A stretch of DNA of 17,763 bases from Acidimicrobiia bacterium (GTDB taxonomy: Bacteria; Actinomycetota; Acidimicrobiia; Spongiisociales; ZC4RG35). The translations under genes were made by a program, and so were the position numbers. Below the pieces are notes generated by a model. The model ran no database searches. It had not been told where the DNA came from and saw only the letters and a program-made list of their open reading frames with translations. The stretch covers positions 1 through 17,763 of the forward strand of contig JAOUGY010000046.1 in assembly GCA_029865445.1 (NCBI GenBank). The letters are read 5' to 3'. Shown here piece by piece: positions 5,172 through 13,623 of this stretch (its first letter is position 1; each line of letters begins with the position of its first letter).

Positions 5172-7160
5172 TCACAGCGCCGAAACCGGTTCCACAGGCT
5201 CGGGATCGACCGGAGGCAAGCGCCGCCGGCGTCGTCGCCACCACACGACCGTCACGAAAAGAACCACGATTCCCACAGCCGCCGACACTCGAACGACGCC
5301 GGTCTCCTGGGCTGCGCCCATCAGGTCGATCACCTCACCCGACCCGATGCGCGCCGCCTCCAAGTCCGCATCGGCAAACGCGACCACCGCTGCGCCCAAG
5401 TCAGCTTCAGGATCGGCGCCGATGAGGCCGACGCTCTCGAAGAGCGATCGTTCGGTGTCGACTGCAGCGCGTGCCTCCAAGAGACCCTCGGCGATCACGC
5501 GCCTCGCCTCCAATTCACCAATGAGAATCCCGGAGTCCTCGCCCGCCTCGAACCGGCTTTCGAGGCTCGGCGGTTCCGTCCCCAGATCGCCGGTCGCCAC
5601 GGACAGGGCGTCGCGTGCGGCGATCACGCGGGCGGCATCCGAGATCTGGGATGTCGCAGCGTCGAAGTCCCATTCCTCGAGGGTTCTCCGCAGTTCCTCG
5701 GGAAGCGCCCACGCGCCTGCATCGGCCACGAGTTCGAGATACGCGCCGCGGACCGCGAATCTTCGCTCGAAGATCTGTTCATCCGTAGCGGTCACGGCCC
5801 AGGTGTCGAAGAGACTGAGTGCCTCTGACGAGCCGGCGCGCTCTTCGAGTAGGTCCAGGAAGCGTCTCCAGTCGTCCGAGGCCCCCACCGTCTCGGTCGA
5901 GCCCTCGCCCCTATAGGCGATCTCGTTCCCGAGAGCCGCCTCGAACACCTCGGTCATGGCATCCGGCCCCACCTCGCCGTAGATGGTGTCGATCACCAAC
6001 CACGACGCCGCATATCCGTATCCTTCCGTCGCTTCGTCCACTTCGTTCTCGAAGGATGGTTGGGCCCACTCGTTCAATGGGAGATTGCCCCGGCTGGAGC
6101 GGATGACGATGTCCCGGCTCCATCCCGCCTCACCCATGCCTACCAGCGCGGCGGCGGCGTATGTGTCTGCGAGACCCTCGGTGATCCAGCGCTCCTCGAA
6201 CAGTCCATCGTTGAACCACACATGAGATATCTCGTGGAGGATCACATGCGCATCGAGGTCTTCTCCGACCTCGATCATGTTCTCGTCGTCGATGAACCAA
6301 CCCCCGTATCCGTTGATCTCCGGTTCCAGCGACTCGATCACGGTCACATCCTCGGCCCAACCCAGCCCCGTCATCTCGGTCAGCACCGGAATCCCTTCCT
6401 CCAAGATCTCCGCCACACGGTTTGACCATTCGGTGTCGTCGGGCCAGGACCGGAGCGTCACCGTCGTGCCCGCCACGTCGATCACTGTTTCGGTGAGAGC
6501 ACGGTCGTTGCGCGCAGAAACCACCGACAACCACATGTCCGGTTCCGCGATCCCACCAGAGGTGTACACGCCGAAGCCGCCCTCTTCGCCGCTCGCCTCC
6601 AACGGTTCGCCGAGGAACGTCGCCTCGAAGCCGGAGGCGATCTCGACCCTCACGGATGCCAGGCCGGGATCGCCGAACGCCCACAGGTAGAACCATGCGT
6701 AGGCCGGGTTGACTCTCAGATCGCCGTTGGATCGAGCCTCTCCTCCCTCGAGGCGGAAGTCGAGAAAGATCGAACGTGGTTGGCCCGAGTAGAGGCGCCG
6801 CCCGAGATCGATGGTCACCTCCGAGATTCCGACGATCGGGCGCTCGGTCGTCTCGATCTCCAACTCGCGGTCACCGTCCCGTGCCCGGAGATCGGTGGCC
6901 TCGGAAGGGAGCGCAAAAATGATCTCGTCGAAGTAGAAACGTGTGACGCCGAACTCGTCACGCTTGTCCTTCAACGTGTTGGTGGCCACGATCTCCAACG
7001 TCACATCGACGCCGGTGGCCTCGGATTCCAGTCGGTAGATCGTCTCGACCTCGAGTCGCAGCCCGTCGTCTTCCGGTCCCGCTGCGATCGCCGGTGCGGC
7101 GATGGCCGAAATCGCCCCGAAGGCGACCAGGAACAGACCCCGCCGGAGCCGGGTCGTCAC
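5172..7160 (-). CDS. Membrane-anchored HExxH metallopeptidase (M1/MA-like gluzincin)
   Basis: The GTG at 7160 overlaps the stop of the chain-length gene (GTGA), giving 662 residues; an ATG further upstream would bury this start inside that gene. Residues 1-27 form a Sec signal peptide (RLRR, hydrophobic core, AIAA). A beta-rich N-terminal region (about 35-230) precedes the catalytic domain, where HEISH (309-313) and WITEG (Glu328) supply the zinc ligands of a gluzincin. The spacing of 14 residues between the second His and Glu is shorter than the 18 of classical M1 aminopeptidases and fits better with peptidase-MA-like relatives. A long helical acidic region (about 485-620) leads to one transmembrane helix (623-640) followed by six Arg, so the enzyme faces outward and is anchored by its C terminus. 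It is the last gene of the polysaccharide chain; the substrate is unknown. Confidence 0.88.
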   Translation of the reverse strand: MTTRLRRGLFLVAFGAISAIAAPAIAAGPEDDGLRLEVETIYRLESEATGVDVTLEIVATNTLKDKRDEFGVTRFYFDEIIFALPSEATDLRARDGDRELEIETTERPIVGISEVTIDLGRRLYSGQPRSIFLDFRLEGGEARSNGDLRVNPAYAWFYLWAFGDPGLASVRVEIASGFEATFLGEPLEASGEEGGFGVYTSGGIAEPDMWLSVVSARNDRALTETVIDVAGTTVTLRSWPDDTEWSNRVAEILEEGIPVLTEMTGLGWAEDVTVIESLEPEINGYGGWFIDDENMIEVGEDLDAHVILHEISHVWFNDGLFEERWITEGLADTYAAAALVGMGEAGWSRDIVIRSSRGNLPLNEWAQPSFENEVDEATEGYGYAASWLVIDTIYGEVGPDAMTEVFEAALGNEIAYRGEGSTETVGASDDWRRFLDLLEERAGSSEALSLFDTWAVTATDEQIFERRFAVRGAYLELVADAGAWALPEELRRTLEEWDFDAATSQISDAARVIAARDALSVATGDLGTEPPSLESRFEAGEDSGILIGELEARRVIAEGLLEARAAVDTERSLFESVGLIGADPEADLGAAVVAFADADLEAARIGSGEVIDLMGAAQETGVVRVSAAVGIVVLFVTVVWWRRRRRRLPPVDPEPVEPVSAL

Positions 7161-8836
7161 CCGCCGGCCATCCTTGCCACGGTCTGCGCCGGCACCTTGG
7201 AGAACACAACCCCGTCGCACACCGCATCCAATTGATCGAGGTTGTCGCGTAGACGTTCCACGTCGATGAGCCTGCCACCGTGGCCGACGATGGCCACGAT
7301 GTGATCCGATCCCTGGACGAGCGCCGCCGTGAGCGGATCGGAGAGGATTCCGGGGATGTCGACGAGAACCACGTCGTAATCCTCGGCCATCCGGCCGATG
7401 ACGTCGACGATGGAGAGCGCCTCACCCGGCTCCACCTGCCGAGTCCCTCGGGGCGCCAGTGCCACCGAACCTCCGAGTTCGACCACCCCGGACCGGCGGC
7501 CAACCGTGGCATCCAACACGTCGCTCAGTCCCGGCGCGCCGATCGCCTCCGGTGCGAGAGCTCTCGTGAGTTCCCGTGCATCGAAATCGCCGTCGACAAC
7601 CAACACCCTTTCCCCGGCCTCCGACAACGCCGTCGCAAACCCGACCACGCTCGATGTCACCCCCGCCTGACGGTTGGCAGCGGTCACACCGACGATCGGC
7701 GCCTTGACCGATCTCGCAGCCCACTCTCGCACCGGCTCGACGATGAACCCGAAACTCGCGGGTGTCGGTCCGCGCGGATCAGACGGGAGGACGCCCAGAA
7801 CCGGGGCGGCCAGCGCCAGCCCGGACTCGACCGGAGACTTGAAGGCACGCCGCCTCAAGGCCAACCAGTAGGCCACCGCCAACCCGGCGAGGCCGGCCAC
7901 GAACGCGGCCGCCAGCAGCGTCCGGAGATCGGTGGCGCTGGACTGTTCCGACACCAGGGCCGGCGTCGCCAGCCGAACGCCCTGACCGAGCAGGCTGGCA
8001 TCCACGGCCAGATTGTCCCTCCGCTCCGACATGGAGCCGACCCGATCGACGAGGCGGTCGAGGCGTCGCTGGAGGACGGCCTGATTCGGGGACTCGACGT
8101 CCAGATCGGAGATGACCCGTGCCGCATCGACGATGCTGTTGATCTGGGCGAGTTGCGCGGAAATCTCTTCGCTTCGCTCTTCGTCCGCACCAGGGAGGTC
8201 ACGAGCGGCCTCGGCGATCAGAGGCAGCAACTCGGCGATCTCGGACCTGAGTCCCCCGAGCTTGGCGTTTTCGACGCCGATCTCGTCCTCGATCTGCGCT
8301 TGGATGGTGATGATCTCCTCTTCGAGGGTCGCCACCTCACGGTCGAGCGCCGCAATCGATGCCGCAAAGGCCTCCGATGTCTCGGACTCGAGGAACGTCT
8401 GGTACGCCGACACCATCGCATTGGCCCCGATCACCGCCCATTCGGGCGTCTCGGCCGAGAACCGAATGACCACCAGGGCACGGTCGCCCCCGCCGAGGAT
8501 CTCCGCTTGTGTGAGAAAACCGATCGTGTCGTATCCGAAGTCCGGATCCACCTCGAGGGCGGCGTCGGCGGCGAGGCGGGCGATCTCGGCCGAACCGAGG
8601 ATGTCGATCTGATCGGCCACATAGTCCACGTCGCTGACGTTCGACGATTGGAAGAGGACCGCATCGCGGGGGTTTTCGAGCAAGACCGAAGCCTCGGCGA
8701 CATGCGAGGACTCGCTCGAGATCAAGACGAGCCCGAGAGCGGAAGCTCCGACGATGGCGGCGACCACGAGCGCGGGGAGCCAGTTCTGGCGGACGGCCCC
8801 TATCAGGGTCGGCTCGAGCAAGTGACTCTCGGTCAT
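7157..8836 (-). CDS. Wzz-type chain-length/BY-kinase-like protein with degenerate P-loop
   Basis: The ATG at 8836 overlaps the sulfotransferase stop (ATGA) and gives 559 residues. The layout is that of polysaccharide co-polymerases fused to a bacterial tyrosine-kinase domain. It has TM1 at about 20-40, an extracytoplasmic Wzz-like region with helical coiled-coil stretches (about 160-205, 255-280), TM2 at about 304-327, then a cytoplasmic Rossmann/P-loop domain at about 378-545. The Walker A segment is altered: TAANRQAGVTSS replaces the usual SxxPGEGKST, so the catalytic Lys is Val393. Walker A' (VLVVDGDFD, 411-419) and Walker B (VVLVDIPG, 489-496) are recognisable. No C-terminal tyrosine cluster is present. 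It probably sets polymer length and organises Wzy/export, with the ATPase domain acting structurally or binding nucleotide without kinase activity (inference). Confidence 0.88.
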   Translation of the reverse strand: MTESHLLEPTLIGAVRQNWLPALVVAAIVGASALGLVLISSESSHVAEASVLLENPRDAVLFQSSNVSDVDYVADQIDILGSAEIARLAADAALEVDPDFGYDTIGFLTQAEILGGGDRALVVIRFSAETPEWAVIGANAMVSAYQTFLESETSEAFAASIAALDREVATLEEEIITIQAQIEDEIGVENAKLGGLRSEIAELLPLIAEAARDLPGADEERSEEISAQLAQINSIVDAARVISDLDVESPNQAVLQRRLDRLVDRVGSMSERRDNLAVDASLLGQGVRLATPALVSEQSSATDLRTLLAAAFVAGLAGLAVAYWLALRRRAFKSPVESGLALAAPVLGVLPSDPRGPTPASFGFIVEPVREWAARSVKAPIVGVTAANRQAGVTSSVVGFATALSEAGERVLVVDGDFDARELTRALAPEAIGAPGLSDVLDATVGRRSGVVELGGSVALAPRGTRQVEPGEALSIVDVIGRMAEDYDVVLVDIPGILSDPLTAALVQGSDHIVAIVGHGGRLIDVERLRDNLDQLDAVCDGVVFSKVPAQTVARMAGG

Positions 8837-9798
8837 TCGATCTCCTGTTCGACGGGACCGGTGGCCCCGACAAGGTTCCTTGATTGTCGCAGCTCCCCGT
8901 ATCCATACGAGCGCGCCAGCGGCAGCGTCAGCAGATCGGTGATCAATCGATCGCCGCCGTTCTGATCTCGCCGCCACGCATCGTCGGACCGCAGCGCCAC
9001 CTCTCCCGTGGAGAATCTGGCGGGATTCCCCGACACGGTGTGTGAAGGCTGCAACTCGACCGAGGTCGAAGTCAAGGTGGGGTGAGGTTGGTCGAGACCT
9101 GCCAGGGCTCGGATTCGATCCACCGATCCGACCGGATCCGCCATCAGATCCTCGTACCGCACCCTCAGATAGCCGTCACCGGCGAGCCGGTTGGCGGCGA
9201 GGTTCCATACGGTCCAGAACGTGGCCGAGACCACGGGCGGGTGTTGACGCATGGAGATCTCATCGGACGAATCCAATTGACGCTTGAAACGCTTGCGGGA
9301 ATGTGACACGGCTCTGGGGTCCCGGATCAGATGGACGACGGACACATCGACATCGGGCATGGCCGACAACAGCCTCGCCCACGTGGGTCTCTTGGACGAA
9401 TCGACGATCACCTCGGCACCCGTCTCGGCCGCAAGAGCGTGGTACACGGGAGCGATCTTGGCAGCGATCTCCCCGACCTTGGCGCGATAACGGCTGCCAA
9501 AGACCGGCACCGTATCGGAGAATGCGTGCCTCGTGCGGAGGTATTCGAGATCGGCGAGCACGGTGACGGCGTCGCGACTCGGTTCCGGGACGCTCGACAG
9601 GACCCGGGACCACACAGGGCAGGCGGCCACCGGCTCACCACACCCACAGAGCCTGCGCTCCACGATGCCCCGCTCCCACAGATACCGGATCTCGCCACCC
9701 GAGAACGCCCCCGGGATGCCCCCGAGGATGTTGTCGAGGACCGTGCTACCGCTCCGGTCTGATCCAACGATCGCCAAGATCTTGGTCGTCATGGTCAT
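8833..9798 (-). CDS. PAPS-dependent sulfotransferase
   Basis: The 321-residue protein carries both PAPS-binding signatures of sulfotransferases: the 5'-phosphosulfate loop near the N terminus (IVGSDRSGSTVLDNIL, residues 10-25) and the 3'-phosphate site HLIRDPRAVSHSRKR (156-170). Other family marks are the Cys-rich CGCGEPVAACPVW (51-63), VDSSKRPTWARLL (132-144) and HTVSGNPARF (253-262). It would transfer sulfate from PAPS to a hydroxyl group, here most plausibly on the polysaccharide repeat unit or its lipid-linked precursor. Two ATGs compete: 9798 overlaps the upstream stop (ATGA), while 9792 has AGGGG at a better distance (seven bases). Either way it is translationally coupled to its neighbours. 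The acceptor is not deducible. Confidence 0.9.
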   Translation of the reverse strand: MTMTTKILAIVGSDRSGSTVLDNILGGIPGAFSGGEIRYLWERGIVERRLCGCGEPVAACPVWSRVLSSVPEPSRDAVTVLADLEYLRTRHAFSDTVPVFGSRYRAKVGEIAAKIAPVYHALAAETGAEVIVDSSKRPTWARLLSAMPDVDVSVVHLIRDPRAVSHSRKRFKRQLDSSDEISMRQHPPVVSATFWTVWNLAANRLAGDGYLRVRYEDLMADPVGSVDRIRALAGLDQPHPTLTSTSVELQPSHTVSGNPARFSTGEVALRSDDAWRRDQNGGDRLITDLLTLPLARSYGYGELRQSRNLVGATGPVEQEIE

Positions 9799-10703
9799 TC
9801 CCCTCTCTCGCCTTCGATGAGCCGCAAGATCTCCTGATTGAGTGGATCCGGCCGGACGCCGGCCGCCGTCGCCTCCCGAATACGTGTCTCGACCGCGTCC
9901 CGCATGTAGCCGTGGAGGGCCTCCGGGATCGACCCCGGCGGTCGACCCCGACCGATGGCAGCGGCCGAGACCTCGTACAAGACCCGATCGAACCCGGCTG
10001 GCGCATATCCCGCCGTCTCCCAATCCAGGAGAACGGGAAGCCCGTTGGATGGTTGGCGAAGATTCCACGGCGTGAAATCCCCGTGGGCCGGTGTCCAATG
10101 GTCTGGAGTCGTCGGGTCTCTCGGCAACTGGGAGAGCGCGCAGGCGATCTCCTCGGTCATAAGCTCGAGATTCGGTGAGTCGACGATCCTGTGACGAGAC
10201 AGTCGGAATGCCTCCACGATCGAGTAGGCCATGCCGCCCAGGACACCCGCCTTCAAGACCCTTGGCGCGTGGAAGGACCGGACATCGAACTGCTCGACCG
10301 CCTTCAGGGCCTCCACCTCCGTGGCCACCCCCTGGTTTCCTTCCTCCTCGAAACGCACGACACATCGAGGGACTCCGTCACCGATGACCATCAAGGTGAA
10401 ACCCGGTCGGCCGGCTGCCCGCTGGGACACCGACACCGCATCCCAGGACCCGACCTCGGATCGCAAGATCCCGTCGAGCTCCACCCAGTCGTGCTCGCTC
10501 ATGGGCGGCACCCAGGTGAAGGCCGGGCCGGGGAGAACACGAGGACCGAGAGCCCACACCAGCATCCAGGTGAGATCCCGGTATCGCTCGGCCCGCCGGG
10601 TAGAAGGGGCGTACGACGACATCCCGGCAAGCACGGCATCCCGGCCTCGAACGGGGATCCCCAGCCGGCTCGATCGTGTCGGGTATGGCTTGAGGCTGAT
10701 CAT
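9795..10703 (-). CDS. APH-fold phosphotransferase (aminoglycoside phosphotransferase-like kinase)
   Basis: The ATG at 10703 overlaps the flippase stop (ATGA), giving 302 residues. The C-lobe has the catalytic-loop motif HGDFTPWN (207-214), with Asp209 as catalytic base and Asn214 for metal, and the metal-binding DWE (227-229, in LLDWETAGY). The N-lobe is less typical: where a Lys usually contacts ATP there is CVVRFEEEG (Arg117), and Glu129/Glu131 may pair with it. The first 90 residues are not typical of APH enzymes. Its position between a flippase and a sulfotransferase argues for phosphorylation of a sugar or lipid-linked sugar rather than drug resistance (inference). Overall fold assignment is firm; substrate is not. 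Confidence 0.85.
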   Translation of the reverse strand: MISLKPYPTRSSRLGIPVRGRDAVLAGMSSYAPSTRRAERYRDLTWMLVWALGPRVLPGPAFTWVPPMSEHDWVELDGILRSEVGSWDAVSVSQRAAGRPGFTLMVIGDGVPRCVVRFEEEGNQGVATEVEALKAVEQFDVRSFHAPRVLKAGVLGGMAYSIVEAFRLSRHRIVDSPNLELMTEEIACALSQLPRDPTTPDHWTPAHGDFTPWNLRQPSNGLPVLLDWETAGYAPAGFDRVLYEVSAAAIGRGRPPGSIPEALHGYMRDAVETRIREATAAGVRPDPLNQEILRLIEGERGE

Positions 10704-12058
10704 GCGTCGACCAGCCTGTACCAGGGGCGCATCGCTCGCCTGAAGAGAAGCCACCGGCCGAGTCCCATCGCCGCCATGCCGGCCGGGCGGGCCGCACCCG
10801 CCCAGAAGAGCGAACCCGATCCGGCCACGGCGAACACGAGTGCGGTGACGACCATCGCCACGTTCGCGATGCCGTCGGTCCAGAACAGCGCCCGCTCCCG
10901 ATCGGCTCCGACGAGTTCCAGGCGAAGCGGGAAGGAAGCACCGTTGAGTGCGTTGGCCAGAACGCTGATGATGATGAGACCGGACACCGTGTACGCGGCG
11001 GGTACCAAGTCTGCCAGCGGGTTCCCCTGCCAGTTCCAACCCACGACGGCCGCAAACACCAGTGTGAGCGGCCACAACACCAGGAGAAACCGGTTCGACA
11101 CCGAGGCAGCGCGACGCTCGTCCCTTTGCTTCGCCGCCTCCATCGAGTCCGGACCGTACACCGACCGCAATCCCATGGAAACCACGACGATGGGTTGGGC
11201 GAGAGTGCGCGCCGCTTCGGCGAACCCGAGTGCCGCCTCGCCGGCGACGGCAGTGACGAGCCACGACACGAACAGGTTGACAGCTGTGGAGAACACACCT
11301 GCCGAACCCAACCATGCCCCGGATCGTGCGAGATTGCGGACGGCGATGGCGTCGACGAACGGCCCCTCGGCCGGAGACGGAGCGGTCGCACTGCGCACGG
11401 CGAGGATGAGGCCCACCGTCAGCGAGGCCACGTTGGCCACGGCCAGGGCACCGAATGCCGTCCAAGCAGGATCACCGGTGAGTCGGTCCAGCACGACGAC
11501 ACCGATCCCGGCCGCGACGGTCTGCACCGCCGAAACCCCTGCCGCGTGCCATGCGGCCCGATCGAGATGGAGCAGACGGCGCACGTGATCTTGAAGTGGC
11601 GAGGTCACGTACACAACGAAGCTCGTGACCGCCAACGGCCACACCACTTCCTGGTACTCGCCACCGAGCCAGACGATCGCGGCAGGGACCAAGACCACCA
11701 GCACTGCACAGACCGAGACTGCAGGCGCCAGGCGCCTGGCGACGAGGACGGCAGTGGCGCGTCGCGTGCCCAACCCGAGATCGAGGACATGTTTTTCGGC
11801 GGGGATGAATATGAGCTGCGTGGCGAGGGTGGTCGCCATCCCGAACGCCGAGAAGAACAGCGCGTAGACGCCGATGAGCTCGGGAGAGTCCGACCAGGCG
11901 GTGATGGCATAGAGACCGACGAGGAACGTGGCGAGCGATGCCAGGCCGGCGTCGACCAAGCCGCCAGGCAGCCGCGATTTCAGCATCTCCCCCGTCCCGG
12001 GGTCGGGATCCAGGCGTTGTCTACCAACTGAAGCCTCCGATGACGAACGTGGGGACAT
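10700..12058 (-). CDS. Wzx-like polysaccharide flippase (MATE/MOP superfamily)
   Basis: The 452-residue protein is almost entirely hydrophobic, with about 12 predicted membrane helices starting at LVDAGLASLATFLVGLYAI (about residue 34), a short charged N terminus and basic cytoplasmic loops. Length and helix pattern fit the Wzx/RfbX oligosaccharide flippases, which move undecaprenyl-linked repeat units across the membrane. It is the first gene of the five-gene leftward chain and is divergent from the polymerase gene, the expected Wzx/Wzy pairing. The start is uncertain: the ATG at 12058 has no clear ribosome binding site, and Met25 (11986) has GGGGGAG immediately before it. Confidence 0.83.
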   Translation of the reverse strand: MSPRSSSEASVGRQRLDPDPGTGEMLKSRLPGGLVDAGLASLATFLVGLYAITAWSDSPELIGVYALFFSAFGMATTLATQLIFIPAEKHVLDLGLGTRRATAVLVARRLAPAVSVCAVLVVLVPAAIVWLGGEYQEVVWPLAVTSFVVYVTSPLQDHVRRLLHLDRAAWHAAGVSAVQTVAAGIGVVVLDRLTGDPAWTAFGALAVANVASLTVGLILAVRSATAPSPAEGPFVDAIAVRNLARSGAWLGSAGVFSTAVNLFVSWLVTAVAGEAALGFAEAARTLAQPIVVVSMGLRSVYGPDSMEAAKQRDERRAASVSNRFLLVLWPLTLVFAAVVGWNWQGNPLADLVPAAYTVSGLIIISVLANALNGASFPLRLELVGADRERALFWTDGIANVAMVVTALVFAVAGSGSLFWAGAARPAGMAAMGLGRWLLFRRAMRPWYRLVDA

Positions 12059-12223
12059 GACGACCCGCGTTCGCGCAGGCCGGGCGTCTTGCCCGCTCAG
12101 CGCACCATGCCGCGTTCCGAAGATTCTCCGATTGCGACACCCGGCAGGTTCTGCCCGCCCTTGGACACTCAGGCCGGCGACCTGTCACCATACCAATGGG
12201 CGCTGCCCGCACAACACCTCCCA

Positions 12224-12251
12224 TTGATGCCCCACATCGAAGCGGTACGCT
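12224..12251 (+). promoter_or_regulatory. Candidate sigma-70-type promoter for the polymerase gene
   Basis: TTGATG (12224-12229) and TACGCT (12246-12251) are separated by 16 bp, close to the primary-sigma consensus. The predicted transcription start falls only a few bases before the ATG at 12262. That supports this ATG over the one at 12196, which would lie upstream of the promoter, and implies a nearly leaderless mRNA. Confidence 0.45.
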
Positions 12252-12261
12252 CTCTTCCCGG

Positions 12262-13623
12262 ATGCTCGAGATCCTCCTCACAGCCGCCATCGCCGGAACC
12301 GTGTTCTGGCTCAGCGCCCGCGGACATGCACCGGGTCGGTTTGCTCACCTGTCAAAGGGGCTCGGGCGGGAGCACGTCGCCCTCACACTCATCATCCTCG
12401 CCTCTCACTCGCGGGTGGCACGTGCGGGGGCGGAGGACACCCTGTCCAACCCCTTCACGATCGAGGTCGTCCTCCGAGGGGTCTTCGTCCTCGCCGCAAT
12501 CGCAATCCTGCTCCCGGCTGCCCGCAACACCATTCGGCTTGCTTCCACCATCCGTCGCTCCTGGTGGGGTATCGGCAGCCTCGTCGTGTACGCCGCCTCG
12601 GCCACCCTGTCGGTTCTCTATTCACCTGCGCTCCTGCAAACGGCCGGGAAGGCGCTCGAGTTCGCTTCGCTGGTGCTGCTCGTGTGGCATCTCGCATCAC
12701 GCCGGGACGCCGCGGACGCCCTCGCCCGGACCCTGTATGCGGTCATCGCCATCGAACTCGCACTCCTGGCAGCTTCCGCCATCGGGTTCTTCGCCGCTCC
12801 CGGCCTCTTCGCCCCCGTACTCACCCGACCCGGATTCTTCTTCCAGGCGACCCTCGAAGGTCCCCTCGGTTCGGCCAACGACACGTCTTCGACCGGCGGC
12901 ACGATGGTGGCGATTGCGGCCGCAGCCTGGCTGTCCAAGACCAAGGACAACCGGAGCTACATCTGGCCACTCATGGCGGCCGTGGGGTTGGTGGCCGTGG
13001 CACTCTCATCGGGCCGTCAGGGTGTTGCCATCATGGTGGCAGCGGTCGCTCTCGCCGTCTGGGCGACCAACCGGCAGGGGTTCTACCTGATGCTCGTTCC
13101 TGCGCTGACCGCGGCTGTTCTGTTCGCGGGCAGCGCCATCCTCGAGATCCTGCTTCGCGACCAGGTGGCAGGTTCCGTCCGTACCCTCACCGGTCGCACC
13201 AAGTTCTGGGAAGCCGCCATCGATGCGTTCGCCGCCCAACCACTCACCGGATACGGATTCGGGAGTTCGAGGTTTGCCGTACTTGCCAACATCGACTCGG
13301 ATCGCTTCACGCATCTCCACAACGGGTACCTGGAGTCTCTGGTCGGGGTCGGGCTCCTCGGATTCATCCCCTTCATGGTGATGGTCGTGGTGGCCGCGGC
13401 GTGGGCGATCCGCTGCTTTCGGACGGGGCGACACGTCGCACTCGCCGTGATCGTCCCGGCTCTGCTCGCCCAGACGCTCATCGCTCAGGGAATCGGCGGC
13501 TGGCTCAACACGAATCTCGTGCTGTTCTCGCTGCTGGTGGCGCTCGCCGATGTACACCGAACGGCTCCGGGTTCGGGCCGGTTGCTCTACGAACGAGACG
13601 GGGCCACGTTCAGCCGCCGCTGA
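12262..13623 (+). CDS. Wzy-type polysaccharide polymerase / O-antigen ligase family protein
   Basis: From the ATG at 12262 the product is 453 residues with about 10-12 membrane helices (MLEILLTAAIAGTVFWLSA at the start). The large periplasmic loop holds the O-antigen ligase/polymerase signature: Arg312 and Trp316 in TGRTKFWEAAIDAF, PLTGYGFGSSRF, then HLHNGYLESLVGVGLLGF (His353-Asn354). This family joins lipid-linked oligosaccharides into polymer (Wzy) or ligates them to an acceptor (WaaL). Beside a Wzx and a Wzz, polymerase is the more likely role. Its last 14 bases overlap the end of the convergent beta-helix gene. No ribosome binding site is seen. Confidence 0.86.
   Translation: MLEILLTAAIAGTVFWLSARGHAPGRFAHLSKGLGREHVALTLIILASHSRVARAGAEDTLSNPFTIEVVLRGVFVLAAIAILLPAARNTIRLASTIRRSWWGIGSLVVYAASATLSVLYSPALLQTAGKALEFASLVLLVWHLASRRDAADALARTLYAVIAIELALLAASAIGFFAAPGLFAPVLTRPGFFFQATLEGPLGSANDTSSTGGTMVAIAAAAWLSKTKDNRSYIWPLMAAVGLVAVALSSGRQGVAIMVAAVALAVWATNRQGFYLMLVPALTAAVLFAGSAILEILLRDQVAGSVRTLTGRTKFWEAAIDAFAAQPLTGYGFGSSRFAVLANIDSDRFTHLHNGYLESLVGVGLLGFIPFMVMVVVAAAWAIRCFRTGRHVALAVIVPALLAQTLIAQGIGGWLNTNLVLFSLLVALADVHRTAPGSGRLLYERDGATFSRR

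Noticed and set aside
9795..10703. Aminoglycoside-resistance gene
   Set aside because: The APH motifs show the fold only. Coupling to flippase and sulfotransferase genes and the atypical N-lobe argue against a resistance role.
10191..11588. 465-codon plus-strand frame across the kinase and flippase region
   Set aside because: It is antisense to two genes with diagnostic motifs (HGDFTPWN and the membrane helices). The Thr/Ala/Arg-rich product has no recognisable domain.
11727..11742. Perfect 16-bp palindrome CGCCAGGCGCCTGGCG
   Set aside because: It lies inside the flippase coding sequence and is explained by Arg-Arg-Leu-Ala codons in a GC-rich context. No regulatory position.
12196..12261. 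Upstream ATG at 12196 as the polymerase start
   Set aside because: It adds 22 polar residues before the first membrane helix, lacks a ribosome binding site and would lie upstream of the best promoter candidate.
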